Translations under genes and position numbers: made by a program
Shown here: in pieces, positions 8,090-15,917 of the stretch
Layout of the letters: each line of letters starts with the position of its first letter
How positions within the stretch are numbered: the first letter of the stretch is position 1
The notes under the pieces: generated by a model
Told to the model about the DNA's origin: nothing
Seen by the model: only the letters and a program-made list of their open reading frames with translations
Database searches by the model: none
DNA from: Sphaerisporangium sp.
GTDB taxonomy: Bacteria > Actinomycetota > Actinomycetes > Streptosporangiales > Streptosporangiaceae
NCBI GenBank assembly: GCA_025964675.1
Contig: JAOPYI010000178.1
Location: 1 to 64,000 of the forward strand
DNA length: 64,000 nucleotides
Direction: 5' to 3'

Positions 8090-10030
8090 TCAGCCGACGT
8101 GGACCGGTGGGCGGTGGGTGTCGTCAGGCTCGGCCTGGCGGAGGACCTCGCGGGTGAGGGGCGCGACGTCGCCCCCGCCGAAGACGAGGTAGCGCAGCAG
8201 GGCGGTGACCGGGTTGCCCTCCGACCAGTGGAAGTAGACGTGCGGGAGCTTGCCCGTCTCGTCGCGGATGTGGAGCAGGACGGCCGCTATCGCGTTGGGG
8301 ACCGTGGCGCCCTCGACCCGCAGGATCTTGTAGCCGTGGCGCTCCTCACCCCGCACGCACAGCTCGGAATGGAACTCCGAGGCATCCTCGACCGTGACCT
8401 CCAGGAAGAGCAGGGGCTCGTCGTCGGGCAGGTGGTGGTTGCGCCGCGTCTCGTAGTCCTTCTCGGCGTACTCACGCTCGTCGCGTGCGTCGGGCTCGTT
8501 GGCGATGATGCGGATCTTGCCCGGGACGTCGAGGAGGCTCTTCGCCTCGTCGTCCAGCTCGATGGCGCTGACGCGCAGCTCGGTGGAGCGCGTGGCCCGG
8601 GAGATGAACGAGGTGACCACGATGGCGAGGACGAAGAAGAACGCGATCTTCAGGCCGTCCGGGCGCTCGATGATGTTCGCGATGGCCGTGTAGGCGAGGA
8701 TCAGCGCCACCACGCCGAAGCCGGCTGCCCTGCCGCGCCTGCGCTTCTGCCATGACGACAGTGTGACCGCGACAGCGGCCGAGAGGATCAGCGCCAGCAC
8801 CCCAGTGGCGTACGCGCCGCCCTGCTCCTCGACGCCCGCGTGGAAGAAGATCGTGATGGCGAAGGCGATGCCGATGAACACCAGCACCAGCGGACGCACC
8901 GCCCGAGTCCAGTCGGGGGCCATGCCGTACCTGGGAAGGTAGCGCGGCACGATGTTGAGCAGCCCCGCCATGGCCGACGCGCCGGCGAACCAGAGGATGG
9001 CGATCGTGCTGAGGTCGTACGCCGTGCCGAAGACGTCGCCGAGGTATTCGTGGGCCAGGTAGGCGAGGGCGCGCCCGCTGGCCTTGCCGCCCTCCTTGAA
9101 CTCCTGGGCCGGGACCAGCACGCTGGTCGCGAAGCTACTGGCGATCAGGAAGACGCTCATGATCAACGCGGCGGTGGTCAGCAGCAGTCTGGCGCCCTTG
9201 ACGCGCTCCGCCAGGTTGCCCTTCACCAGGGGCATCACCGCGACGCCGGTCTCGAACCCGGAAAGGCCGAGCGCGAGCTTCGGCATCACGAACAGCGAGA
9301 CGCCGATCATCGCGAGCGGCCCCGCGTGCTCGGTGGTGAGGGCGTGCTGCCAGTCGCCCACCATGCCAGGATGCCCGATGACCTGCACGACGGCCGTGAC
9401 CAGGACGACCACGTTGAACAGGAGATAGACCGCCACCAGGACGACCGCCAGGCCGATGGCCTCGCTGAAGCCCCCGAGGAACACCACGCCCAGCAGCGCG
9501 ATCAGCACAAGGGTGATCGGGACCTTCCATCCGTCGAGGAAGTCGGGGACGAAGGGGTTCTGCAGGACGTGAGCCGTGGCGTCGGCCGCGGACAGAGTGA
9601 TTGTCACGACGAAGGCCGTGGCGACGAAGCCGAGCAGGAACAGCACGAGCAGCTTGCCCCGCCACCCGGGCAGGAGACTTTCGAGCATGGAGAGCGAGCC
9701 CAGGCCGTTCGGGCTCTCGGCGGCCACCGCGCGGTAGGTCGGCAGGGCGCCGAACAGGGTGAGCGCGACGAGCAGCAGCGTGGCGATGGGCGACAGCGAC
9801 CCGGCGGCGAGCGCGGCGATGCCCGGCTGGTAGCCGAGCGTCGAGAAGTAGTCGACACCGGTGAGGCACATGACCTGCCACCAGTGGTGCTGCTCGTGGG
9901 GCGCCGGCTCGGCGTGGTGGCCGACGGACTTGCGGTCGGACTGGAGCAGGCCGTGCAGCAACCATGCTCGTAGCTTGTCGTCGGCGCGCTCTGTTGACGC
10001 CGGCGGAGTAGATGTGGCCGCCACTGTCAC
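8090..10030 (-). CDS. APC family amino-acid permease with long cytoplasmic C-terminus
   Basis: A 646-residue transporter. About 12 hydrophobic helices occupy roughly residues 55-490; [16 protein letters not shown] at the first helix resembles the substrate-binding unwound helix of APC permeases. A hydrophilic C-terminal tail of about 150 residues follows (from about [14 protein letters not shown]), predicted cytoplasmic and possibly regulatory. The start is GTG. The gene is divergent from the CooC-like ATPase 210 bases away. Amino-acid transport is inferred from family; the actual substrate is unknown. Confidence 0.75.
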   Translation of the reverse strand: MTVAATSTPPASTERADDKLRAWLLHGLLQSDRKSVGHHAEPAPHEQHHWWQVMCLTGVDYFSTLGYQPGIAALAAGSLSPIATLLLVALTLFGALPTYRAVAAESPNGLGSLSMLESLLPGWRGKLLVLFLLGFVATAFVVTITLSAADATAHVLQNPFVPDFLDGWKVPITLVLIALLGVVFLGGFSEAIGLAVVLVAVYLLFNVVVLVTAVVQVIGHPGMVGDWQHALTTEHAGPLAMIGVSLFVMPKLALGLSGFETGVAVMPLVKGNLAERVKGARLLLTTAALIMSVFLIASSFATSVLVPAQEFKEGGKASGRALAYLAHEYLGDVFGTAYDLSTIAILWFAGASAMAGLLNIVPRYLPRYGMAPDWTRAVRPLVLVFIGIAFAITIFFHAGVEEQGGAYATGVLALILSAAVAVTLSSWQKRRRGRAAGFGVVALILAYTAIANIIERPDGLKIAFFFVLAIVVTSFISRATRSTELRVSAIELDDEAKSLLDVPGKIRIIANEPDARDEREYAEKDYETRRNHHLPDDEPLLFLEVTVEDASEFHSELCVRGEERHGYKILRVEGATVPNAIAAVLLHIRDETGKLPHVYFHWSEGNPVTALLRYLVFGGGDVAPLTREVLRQAEPDDTHRPPVHVG

Positions 10031-10204
10031 CCCTTTGTAAGTGCCGCCGGACGACAGGAACCCTACTCAACAGGCGCGGGTGACGGTGACCAACCCCGCC
10101 TTCCTGTGGACAACTCTGACAAGGACCTGCTGAGCCCCGGTCATGACCTGTTGAAGAACGGCCGGGCAGGCGCGGGGCCCATGGCATGATGTGACTCTCG
10201 GTAC

Positions 10205-10219
10205 TTGCAATGGTTTTCA
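10205..10219 (+). promoter_or_regulatory. Zur/Fur-like box upstream of the CooC-like ATPase
   Basis: TTGCAATGGTTTTCA matches the actinobacterial Zur consensus TGAAAATGATTTTCA at 11 of 15 positions, including the whole right half-site. It ends 21 bases before the ATG at 10241. A metal-responsive repressor would suit a nucleotide-dependent metallochaperone-like protein, but the left half is degenerate. Confidence 0.35.
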
Positions 10220-10240
10220 TAATCAGATTGGATTCGACAT

Positions 10241-11197
10241 ATGAGAGTTGCCTTCGTCGGCAAGGGCGGCAGCGGCAAGACCACGCTGTCGTCCCTGTTC
10301 GCCAGGTACGCCGCGCGGCAGGGAGGGCCTGTCGTCGCGGTCGACGCCGACATCAACCAGCATCTTGGCCTCGTCCTCGGCCTCGACCCGTCGGCGCTGC
10401 CGGAGCCGCTCGGCACCCACATCGGCGACATCAAGGAGTACCTGCGGGGAGAAAACCCCCGGGTGACCTCGGCCGCGTCCATGGTGAAGACCACCCCGCC
10501 CGGCCGAGGATCCCGGCTGGTGAGCGTCAACGACCCCTTCTTCATGGAGCGGTTCGCCACGACCGTCCAGGGCTTCGACCTCATGGTCACCGGCCCCTTC
10601 AGCGAGGATGACTTGGGCGTCGCGTGCTACCACTCCAAGGTCGGCGCGGTGGAGCTCTTCCTCAACCACCTGGTCGACGGCCCCGACGAGTACGTCATCG
10701 TCGACATGACCGCGGGCGGCGACTCGTTCGCCTCCGGGCTGTTCACCCGGTTCGACATGACGTTCCTGGTCGCCGAGCCGACGCGGCAGGGCGTGAGCGT
10801 CTACCGGCAGTATCGCGACCACGCCCGCGACTTCGACGTGCCGATCGCGGTGGTCGGCAACAAGGTGCACTCCGAGGCCGACGTCGCCTTCCTGCGCGAG
10901 CAGGTGGGCGACGACCTGCTGGTCTGCCTGGAGCACTCACCGGCCGTCCGGGCCATGGAGCAGGGCCGGGGGTTCGCCCTCGACGACCTCGAGCCGGCCA
11001 ACCAGGAGGCCCTGGCCGTGCTCATGGGCCACCTGCGCGCCCAGGAGAAGGACTGGGAGAAGTTCGGCCGCGAGGCGATCGAGTTCCACACGCGCAACGC
11101 GCGGGCGTGGGCCAACCGCGCCACCGGCGAAGACCTCCTCCAGCAGATCGACCACGACTTCGTCTTCGGCGAGCGGCCCACCGTCAGTGCCGGATGA
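10241..11197 (+). CDS. CooC/MinD-like P-loop ATPase
   Basis: A 318-residue SIMIBI-class ATPase. The N-terminus MRVAFVGKGGSGKTT is a deviant Walker A motif (KGGSGKT) as in CooC/MinD/NifH relatives, followed by VAVDADIN with the Mg-binding Asp and VIVDMTAGGD as the Walker B/switch region. CooC proteins insert nickel into CO dehydrogenase, but no such enzyme is encoded nearby, and the CxC metal pair of CooC is not evident. It could serve another metallo-enzyme or a partitioning-like role. It is followed 104 bases later by a gene for an SCO5389-like protein. Confidence 0.75.
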   Translation: MRVAFVGKGGSGKTTLSSLFARYAARQGGPVVAVDADINQHLGLVLGLDPSALPEPLGTHIGDIKEYLRGENPRVTSAASMVKTTPPGRGSRLVSVNDPFFMERFATTVQGFDLMVTGPFSEDDLGVACYHSKVGAVELFLNHLVDGPDEYVIVDMTAGGDSFASGLFTRFDMTFLVAEPTRQGVSVYRQYRDHARDFDVPIAVVGNKVHSEADVAFLREQVGDDLLVCLEHSPAVRAMEQGRGFALDDLEPANQEALAVLMGHLRAQEKDWEKFGREAIEFHTRNARAWANRATGEDLLQQIDHDFVFGERPTVSAG

Positions 11198-11301
11198 GCC
11201 CGCTGGCCAGCCCTTACGCGACTGTCCCCCCGACGACACCTGGAGTCATGCCGACGCGACGCCTAACGTCGGATTCGTCCCTCCCGAGAGGAGAACCAAG
11301 C

Positions 11302-11688
11302 ATGTCGCTGACCGTTCCGAACGAGCTCCTCGACCAGGCCCGTGCGGGTGACGTCGACGACGAGGCGTTCCTTGCCTGCGTCCGCGACTCCCTCCCCTAC
11401 GCCTGGTCCCTGATCACCGGGCTGGTCCGGCAACGCCAGGAGAGCGGCGCCGAGTTCACCGACAACCACACGCCACCGCCGGACGAGGCCGCTCGCGGCC
11501 AGTTGCTGCGCTGCCTGGCCAGCGACGCGATGCGCGGTGCTCTGGAGCGCCACTTCGGCGTGCGGCTCGCCTTCCAGAACTGCCACCGCGTCGCGGTGTT
11601 CGACCCCACGGCCGAGAAGGCGCACGCGGAGTTCGTCACCGCTCGCTCGCAGATCCTCAACCAGCAGCCCGACCTGGTCGACTGCTGA
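11302..11688 (+). CDS. SCO5389 family protein (conserved actinobacterial hypothetical)
   Basis: A 128-residue soluble protein with the conserved core SLPYAWSLI, RGQLLRCLASDAMRGALE, FGVRLAFQNCHRVAVF and a C-terminal LNQQPDLVDC. I recognise these as the uncharacterised SCO5389 family of Streptomyces and relatives. Start ATG is supported by GAGAGGAG 8 bases upstream. A very strong hairpin terminator follows at 11702. No biochemical role is known to me; it may share regulation with the ATPase upstream. Confidence 0.75.
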   Translation: MSLTVPNELLDQARAGDVDDEAFLACVRDSLPYAWSLITGLVRQRQESGAEFTDNHTPPPDEAARGQLLRCLASDAMRGALERHFGVRLAFQNCHRVAVFDPTAEKAHAEFVTARSQILNQQPDLVDC

Positions 11689-11701
11689 CAGGCGCGTCTC
11701 C

Positions 11702-11735
11702 CCACGGCTCCCGCCCCAAACGGCGGGAGCCGTGG
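11702..11735. terminator. Strong bidirectional hairpin terminator
   Basis: A perfect 14-bp stem (11702-11715 with 11722-11735) with a 6-base loop, between two convergent genes ending at 11688 and 11741. No T-run follows, which is normal for terminators in this GC range. Confidence 0.75.
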
Positions 11736-11740
11736 CGTTC

Positions 11741-12682
11741 CTACTCCGCGGAGAAACGCACCGGTGCCAGATCGGCGGCCAGGTAGCGCGCCGCCACGTG
11801 CAAAGCCCGTAGCGTCGCGGCCACCGAGGGCCGGTTCACGCTCGACCCCCTGACGACGGCCTGCACCTCGCGGGTGACCGGGTTTCCTGGAAACTCCCGC
11901 ACCGCGACGCCTCGTACACCCGCGGCCAGGGCCAGCGCGGGCACGGCGGCGATGCCGATGCCCTTGGACACGAGGCTGAGGATGGTTCCGAGGCCTTCGA
12001 ACTCCCACGGCACGGGCTGCGCGCCTCCCACGTCCGCGAGCAGCCTGTCCACGGCCATACGGGACGGCTCGCCGTCGGGGGTCGCCATCCACGGCTCGTC
12101 GCGCAGGGCCCACAGATCCACAGGGACCGACGGGTCCGCCATCCGGTGCCGTCGCGGCACGACCAGCACGATGGGATCCCGGAGCAGCGGCAGGACGCGC
12201 AATGCCTCGGTGTTGCGGGCACGGACGCGCCCGTACCAGTCGTCCACGAGCGCGATGTCGACCTCGCCCGCCTGCACCTCCCGCATGCCGCGCCCGGAGC
12301 GACTCTGCCGTAGCCGCAGGGACAGCGCCCTGTGGCGGCGCAGCGACCTCGCCAGCACGGGCGCGAAGGCGACCGCCGCGGTGGGGAAGGCCGTCACCAC
12401 CACGCGGCCGGAAGGAGTGGCCGCGTGGGCGGAAAGGTCGGACTCGGCGGTCTCGACCATGGCGAGGATCCGCTCGGCGTGCTCGACGAGGCGGTGGCCC
12501 GCGTCCGTCAGCTCGGCACTCCGGGACGTACGGTCCAGTAGAACCGAGCTCGTCTCGCGTTCCAGGGCCGCGAGCTGCTGGGAGACCGCCGAGGCGCTGT
12601 ACCCGAGCGCGGTGGCGGTGGCCGCGATACTGCCTCTGCGCGCGAACTCGCAGAGGAGTGCCAGACGCCGGAGGTCGAGCAT
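11741..12682 (-). CDS. LysR family transcriptional regulator
   Basis: A 313-residue LTTR. The N-terminal helix-turn-helix is MLDLRRLALLCEFARRGS through ALGYSASAVSQQLAALE, followed by a periplasmic-binding-protein-like effector domain with the VVPRRHRMA strand. ATG at 12682 is preferred over the GTG one codon earlier because it is better spaced from AAGGAG. The gene faces an aminotransferase gene across a 92-base divergent region holding an 18-bp palindrome. It most likely controls that neighbour and itself. The effector is unknown. Confidence 0.88.
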   Translation of the reverse strand: MLDLRRLALLCEFARRGSIAATATALGYSASAVSQQLAALERETSSVLLDRTSRSAELTDAGHRLVEHAERILAMVETAESDLSAHAATPSGRVVVTAFPTAAVAFAPVLARSLRRHRALSLRLRQSRSGRGMREVQAGEVDIALVDDWYGRVRARNTEALRVLPLLRDPIVLVVPRRHRMADPSVPVDLWALRDEPWMATPDGEPSRMAVDRLLADVGGAQPVPWEFEGLGTILSLVSKGIGIAAVPALALAAGVRGVAVREFPGNPVTREVQAVVRGSSVNRPSVAATLRALHVAARYLAADLAPVRFSAE

Positions 12683-12744
12683 CACTTCTCCTTATGGTCA
12701 CCCACGAAAAGCCTCGCTTGTACTGATGGGTCTACCCGCTCAAG

Positions 12745-12762
12745 CTTGGGAACGTTCCCGAG
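12745..12762. promoter_or_regulatory. Palindromic candidate LysR operator
   Basis: CTTGGGAACGTTCCCGAG is an 18-bp palindrome with a perfect 12-bp core (12748-12759), in the divergent region between the LysR gene and the aminotransferase. Size and place suit a LysR-type regulatory site, although no separate T-N11-A motif was scored. Confidence 0.5.
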
Positions 12763-12774
12763 TAGTAGGAGGTT

Positions 12775-14055
12775 ATGACCTTGAACATCACGCTTTCAGC
12801 CACTCTGGCAGCGAATGAGGAAATTGCCCGAAGACGTCGCGCCGGGCAGCGGGTCTTGAACCTGGCCTTCGGCGAGGCCGGTCTACCCGTGCACCCGGCT
12901 CTACGCGAGCGCCTCGCCGACGCCTCGCGGGAGAACGGATACGGTCCCGTCGCGGGCGCCGCAGGCCTCCGCGAGGCGGCGGCCGGCTACTGGGACCGGC
13001 GTGATCTGCCCACCGATCCCGAGCTGGTCGTCTGCGGCCCAGGGAGCAAGCCGCTCCTGTACGCGCTGCTGCTCGCGATCGGCGGCGACATCGTCCTGCC
13101 GATGCCGAGCTGGGTGAGCTACGCGGCCCAGGCCGACCTCGTCGGCGTCCGCCCGATCATGGTTCCCACGCCCCCCGGCGAGGGGGGGACGCCGGACCCG
13201 GATCGCGTCGTGGGCGCCGTCCTGCACGCCCGCGCTCAGGGACGTACGGTGAGCTCGTTGCTCGTCACCCTGCCCGACAACCCGACGGGCAGGCTGGCGA
13301 CGCCGGACACCGTCAGGCGGCTGGTACAGGTCGCCCGCGACCTCGACCTGGTGATCATCTCGGACGAGATCTACCGTGACCTCGTCCACGACCCGGAAGC
13401 CGCCTTCCTCAGCCCGGCGGACATCGCACCGGAACGCACCATCGTCACCAGCGGTCTGAGCAAGAGCCTCGCGCTCGGCGGGTGGCGTATCGGAGTGGCG
13501 CGGCTCACCTCGGTCCCGCTTCGCGACAGGCTCCTCGCCATCGCGTCCGAGATCTGGTCCAGCGCTGCCGCCCCGGTGCAGCACGCGGCGGCGTACGCGT
13601 ACACCGAGCCGCCCGAGATCGTGGAACGCGTCGACGCCAGCAGGCGGCTCCACGGCATCGTGGCCCGGGCGGTGGCCGACCGATTCGCCAGAGCGGGCGC
13701 CGCGGTTTCGTACCCGCATGGAGGGTTCTACCTCTACCCCGACCTGGCGCCGCTGCGTCGGTTCGCCACCTCGGGCGAACTCACCTCGGCCCTCCTCGAC
13801 GGCCACGGAGTCGGCGTGCTGCCGGGAAGCGTCTTCGGCGACACGCCGGGAAACCTCCGCGTGCGGGTCGCCACCAGCCTGCTGTACGGCGAGGGGGAGG
13901 AGCAGCGGACGGCCACTCTCACGAGCGACGAACCACTCGATCTGCCATGGGTGGCCGCGTCTCTCGGGCACCTCGAGGAGGCGCTCGCGATGTTCACCGA
14001 GAAGAGGCGATTCGCCGCCTGGATCCCCTCTCCCCTGACCCCGGTCACCCAGTGA
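12775..14055 (+). CDS. Fold-type I PLP-dependent aminotransferase
   Basis: A 426-residue class I/II aminotransferase. The PLP-binding Lys is in SGLSKSLALGGWRIG; DNPTGRL and IISDEIYRDL are the usual cofactor-contact motifs, and a late Arg-rich segment NLRVRVATSL binds the substrate carboxylate. The ATG lies only 2 bases after AGGAGG, so a TTG at 12781 (8 bases from AGGAGG) is a realistic alternative start. It is divergent from a LysR gene that probably controls it. Amino-group donor and acceptor cannot be deduced. Confidence 0.85.
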   Translation: MTLNITLSATLAANEEIARRRRAGQRVLNLAFGEAGLPVHPALRERLADASRENGYGPVAGAAGLREAAAGYWDRRDLPTDPELVVCGPGSKPLLYALLLAIGGDIVLPMPSWVSYAAQADLVGVRPIMVPTPPGEGGTPDPDRVVGAVLHARAQGRTVSSLLVTLPDNPTGRLATPDTVRRLVQVARDLDLVIISDEIYRDLVHDPEAAFLSPADIAPERTIVTSGLSKSLALGGWRIGVARLTSVPLRDRLLAIASEIWSSAAAPVQHAAAYAYTEPPEIVERVDASRRLHGIVARAVADRFARAGAAVSYPHGGFYLYPDLAPLRRFATSGELTSALLDGHGVGVLPGSVFGDTPGNLRVRVATSLLYGEGEEQRTATLTSDEPLDLPWVAASLGHLEEALAMFTEKRRFAAWIPSPLTPVTQ

Positions 14056-14217
14056 CGATCGTTACCGAACCTTTACCTTCCCCCTGAGCCGGCGATCGAC
14101 GATATCAGGCCTCTGACCTGCGGATTTATCGTACTGATCAGCGCTTTCCCGGACGCTCACCAAGATGTTCCATACGATTTGGCGCAGCATCTGGTAGGGA
14201 GCCCTCATCATGTGCTC

Positions 14218-14862
14218 ATGCCCGCTTTTGTCACCCTGTCCGGGCGCTCCGTGCGCCTGGAACCTCTCAGCCTGGCGGTGGTCGACGACCTGGTCACCGC
14301 GGCGAGTGAAGACCGCTCCACTTATAACTTCACTCGTGTTCCCGCAGGCCGGGAAGAGATGACCTCGTACGTCGAGGCAGCTCTGGCTGAGCAGGCGGAG
14401 GGCTGCACCATGCCCTTCGCCATCCGGTGGCTGCACACCGACAGAATCGTCGGTGCCACCCGTCTCATGCACCTGGAGTACTGGCAGGGTCCCCTGCCCT
14501 GGCCTCCCGGCGCGCGGGGCGTGGTGGGCGAGGTCCCGTCCGTGGCGGACATCGGTTACACCTGGCTGGCCGCATCGGCCCAGGGCACCAGCGTGAACCG
14601 TGAGAGCAAGTACCTTCTGCTCTCGCACGCCTTCGAGACCTGGCAGGTCCACCGCATCACCCTGAAGGCGGACGTGCGCAACGTACGCTCCCGTGTCGCC
14701 ATCGAGGCCCTCGGCGCACACCTCGACGGGGTGCGGCGGGCGGAGAGTCGAGGCGCCGACGACACGGTCCGAGATACCGCGTACTACTCAATCCTGAGTT
14801 GCGAATGGCCCGGGGTGCGAGAACGGATGCACGCGAGGCTCGGCCTCGTGGAAGCCGCGTGA
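14218..14862 (+). CDS. GNAT family N-acetyltransferase (RimJ/RimL type)
   Basis: A 214-residue acetyltransferase if ATG 14218 is used; a TTG 13 codons upstream is possible. The RimL-like pattern is seen: SLAVVDDLVTAA at the start, VADIGYTWLAASAQGTSVN as the acetyl-CoA strand and loop, and HAFETWQVHRITLKADVRNVRS. No good Shine-Dalgarno precedes either start. A strong terminator follows. Substrates may be a ribosomal-protein or antibiotic amine; nothing local indicates which. Confidence 0.8.
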   Translation: MPAFVTLSGRSVRLEPLSLAVVDDLVTAASEDRSTYNFTRVPAGREEMTSYVEAALAEQAEGCTMPFAIRWLHTDRIVGATRLMHLEYWQGPLPWPPGARGVVGEVPSVADIGYTWLAASAQGTSVNRESKYLLLSHAFETWQVHRITLKADVRNVRSRVAIEALGAHLDGVRRAESRGADDTVRDTAYYSILSCEWPGVRERMHARLGLVEAA

Positions 14863-14898
14863 GGTCCCCGTTCCTTCGATGAACCCATGGAACAGACG

Positions 14899-14943
14899 GC
14901 CCGCCCGGAAGCCTTCGTGGCTTCCGGGCGGGCTGTGTGTTTT
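14899..14943 (+). terminator. Rho-independent terminator after the GNAT gene
   Basis: A perfect 15-bp stem (14899-14913 with 14919-14933) with a 5-base loop is followed by TGTGTGTTTT. The T-rich tail on the + strand assigns it to the acetyltransferase gene. Confidence 0.8.
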
Positions 14944-14989
14944 CCCCCGCGTTTCCCCCGCGTGGTTCCCCCGCGATTTCCCCGTGTGG
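14941..14989. repeat. Short imperfect tandem repeat TTCCCCCGCG
   Basis: TTCCCCCGCG occurs three times in close succession (14942-14976), followed by a decayed fourth unit. It is non-coding, between the terminator and the secreted-protein gene; probably slippage-derived. Confidence 0.45.
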
Positions 14990-15057
14990 TGCTGCCGCGG
15001 TTCCCCAGCGATCCGTGGCGCCGTGCGGGGGGAGACCGTACGTCTCCCCCGCGACGA

Positions 15058-15552
15058 TTACTGGTTGTCGCTCTCGTAGATGTAGTCCCAGCGACCGCAG
15101 TAGCTCTTCTTGCCGTGGTTGCTGTCGTAGTAGCAGACGCGGACCTGGATGTTGTCGACGTCGTCCTCGTAGAAGTGGAAGTAGCGGTAGCCGCCGGAGC
15201 CGCACTTCTTGGCCCAGTACGTCGACTCGTCGCCGTCGGAGTTCTCGAACTTCACCTGGACGTAGCCGCATAGCCAGCCCGGCGAGCCCTTGTCGTACAC
15301 CTTGCCCTCGACGTGGAAGCGACTGTTGTCGTCCTCCCACACGTGGCCCTTGGCCTTGGCACGCGAGCCGTTGAACCACTTGGAGTAGTCGTAGCCCCAG
15401 TAGTCCTCGAAGTCGAAGCTGGAGGTGGCGGAGGCGGAGGTGGTCTTCGTGACGGTCGCGGCGCTGGCCGAGGTGGCGACAGCGGGGACACCCACCGCGA
15501 TGACGGCGGAGGCGGCGGCGAGGCCGAGCATGTTGCGGATGGAGCGGCGCAT
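15058..15552 (-). CDS. Small secreted protein, unknown function
   Basis: A 164-residue exported protein. The N-terminus has arginines, a hydrophobic core (LGLAAASAVIAVGVPAVA) and a signal-peptidase site near SASA. The mature part is rich in Tyr, Trp, Asp and Ser with four cysteines, and has the look of a compact extracellular beta domain. AGGAGA lies upstream of the ATG. Its 5' end faces the SARP gene. No family is recognised. Confidence 0.7.
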   Translation of the reverse strand: MRRSIRNMLGLAAASAVIAVGVPAVATSASAATVTKTTSASATSSFDFEDYWGYDYSKWFNGSRAKAKGHVWEDDNSRFHVEGKVYDKGSPGWLCGYVQVKFENSDGDESTYWAKKCGSGGYRYFHFYEDDVDNIQVRVCYYDSNHGKKSYCGRWDYIYESDNQ

Positions 15553-15917
15553 GTGGTTCTCCTGAAATGAGGGGCTCCCCGGATTTCTTGGTGCCCGGGG
15601 CTTATGTCCAAGTGATAGAACCCATCGCCTGCAGGTCGCTTACAACGGCCTTACCTTCGCCTGCAAGGCGCTTGAGGTGGCCCTTGCCGGACCCGGTCAC
15701 GAGTACCGGATCCGGCGATGTGGCCGGTTGTCTGACGTGGCCGCCCCCGCGTAGGGGCCACGCTCAACTGCCAACAGCATGGGCTCGGGCGTTCAACGCC
15801 AGATCAACGAGGAATCAACGCCTGGATTAACGTCAAGGTGTTCGCATAGGGCAGAAAGCATCTGGGGAACTATCATTTGCATATAAAACTTTTGTAAAAG
15901 GGTGGGGAACACGGAAA
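15553..15917. other. Intergenic region between secreted-protein gene and SARP gene
   Basis: 365 bases without a convincing gene. The right half holds the 11-bp-spaced TCAACG repeats (15792-15832) and AT-rich stretches ahead of the SARP start, including TATAAA at 15882. The left half serves as promoter region for the secreted-protein gene on the minus strand. Confidence 0.5.
15792..15832 (+). promoter_or_regulatory. SARP-type direct repeat array upstream of the SARP gene
   Basis: Heptamers TTCAACG (15792), ATCAACG (15803), ATCAACG (15814) and ATTAACG (15826) are spaced 11, 11 and 12 bases, one DNA turn each. SARP regulators of the AfsR/ActII-4/DnrI family bind heptameric direct repeats at exactly this spacing. 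CATAGG (15845-15850) follows at a -10-like distance. This suggests autoregulation of the SARP gene at 15918. Confidence 0.6.

Noticed and set aside
10105-10113. Perfect DnaA box TGTGGACAA (also at 35283-35291) near replication genes.
   Set aside because: Single boxes without clustering, dnaA gene or AT-rich unwinding element; the clamp gene at 53949 likewise has no origin features.
14941-14989. Clustered TTCCCCCGCG repeats as a CRISPR-like array or binding array.
   Set aside because: Units are adjacent with no spacers of constant length and the array is too short; slippage is simpler. No CRISPR array was seen anywhere in the window.
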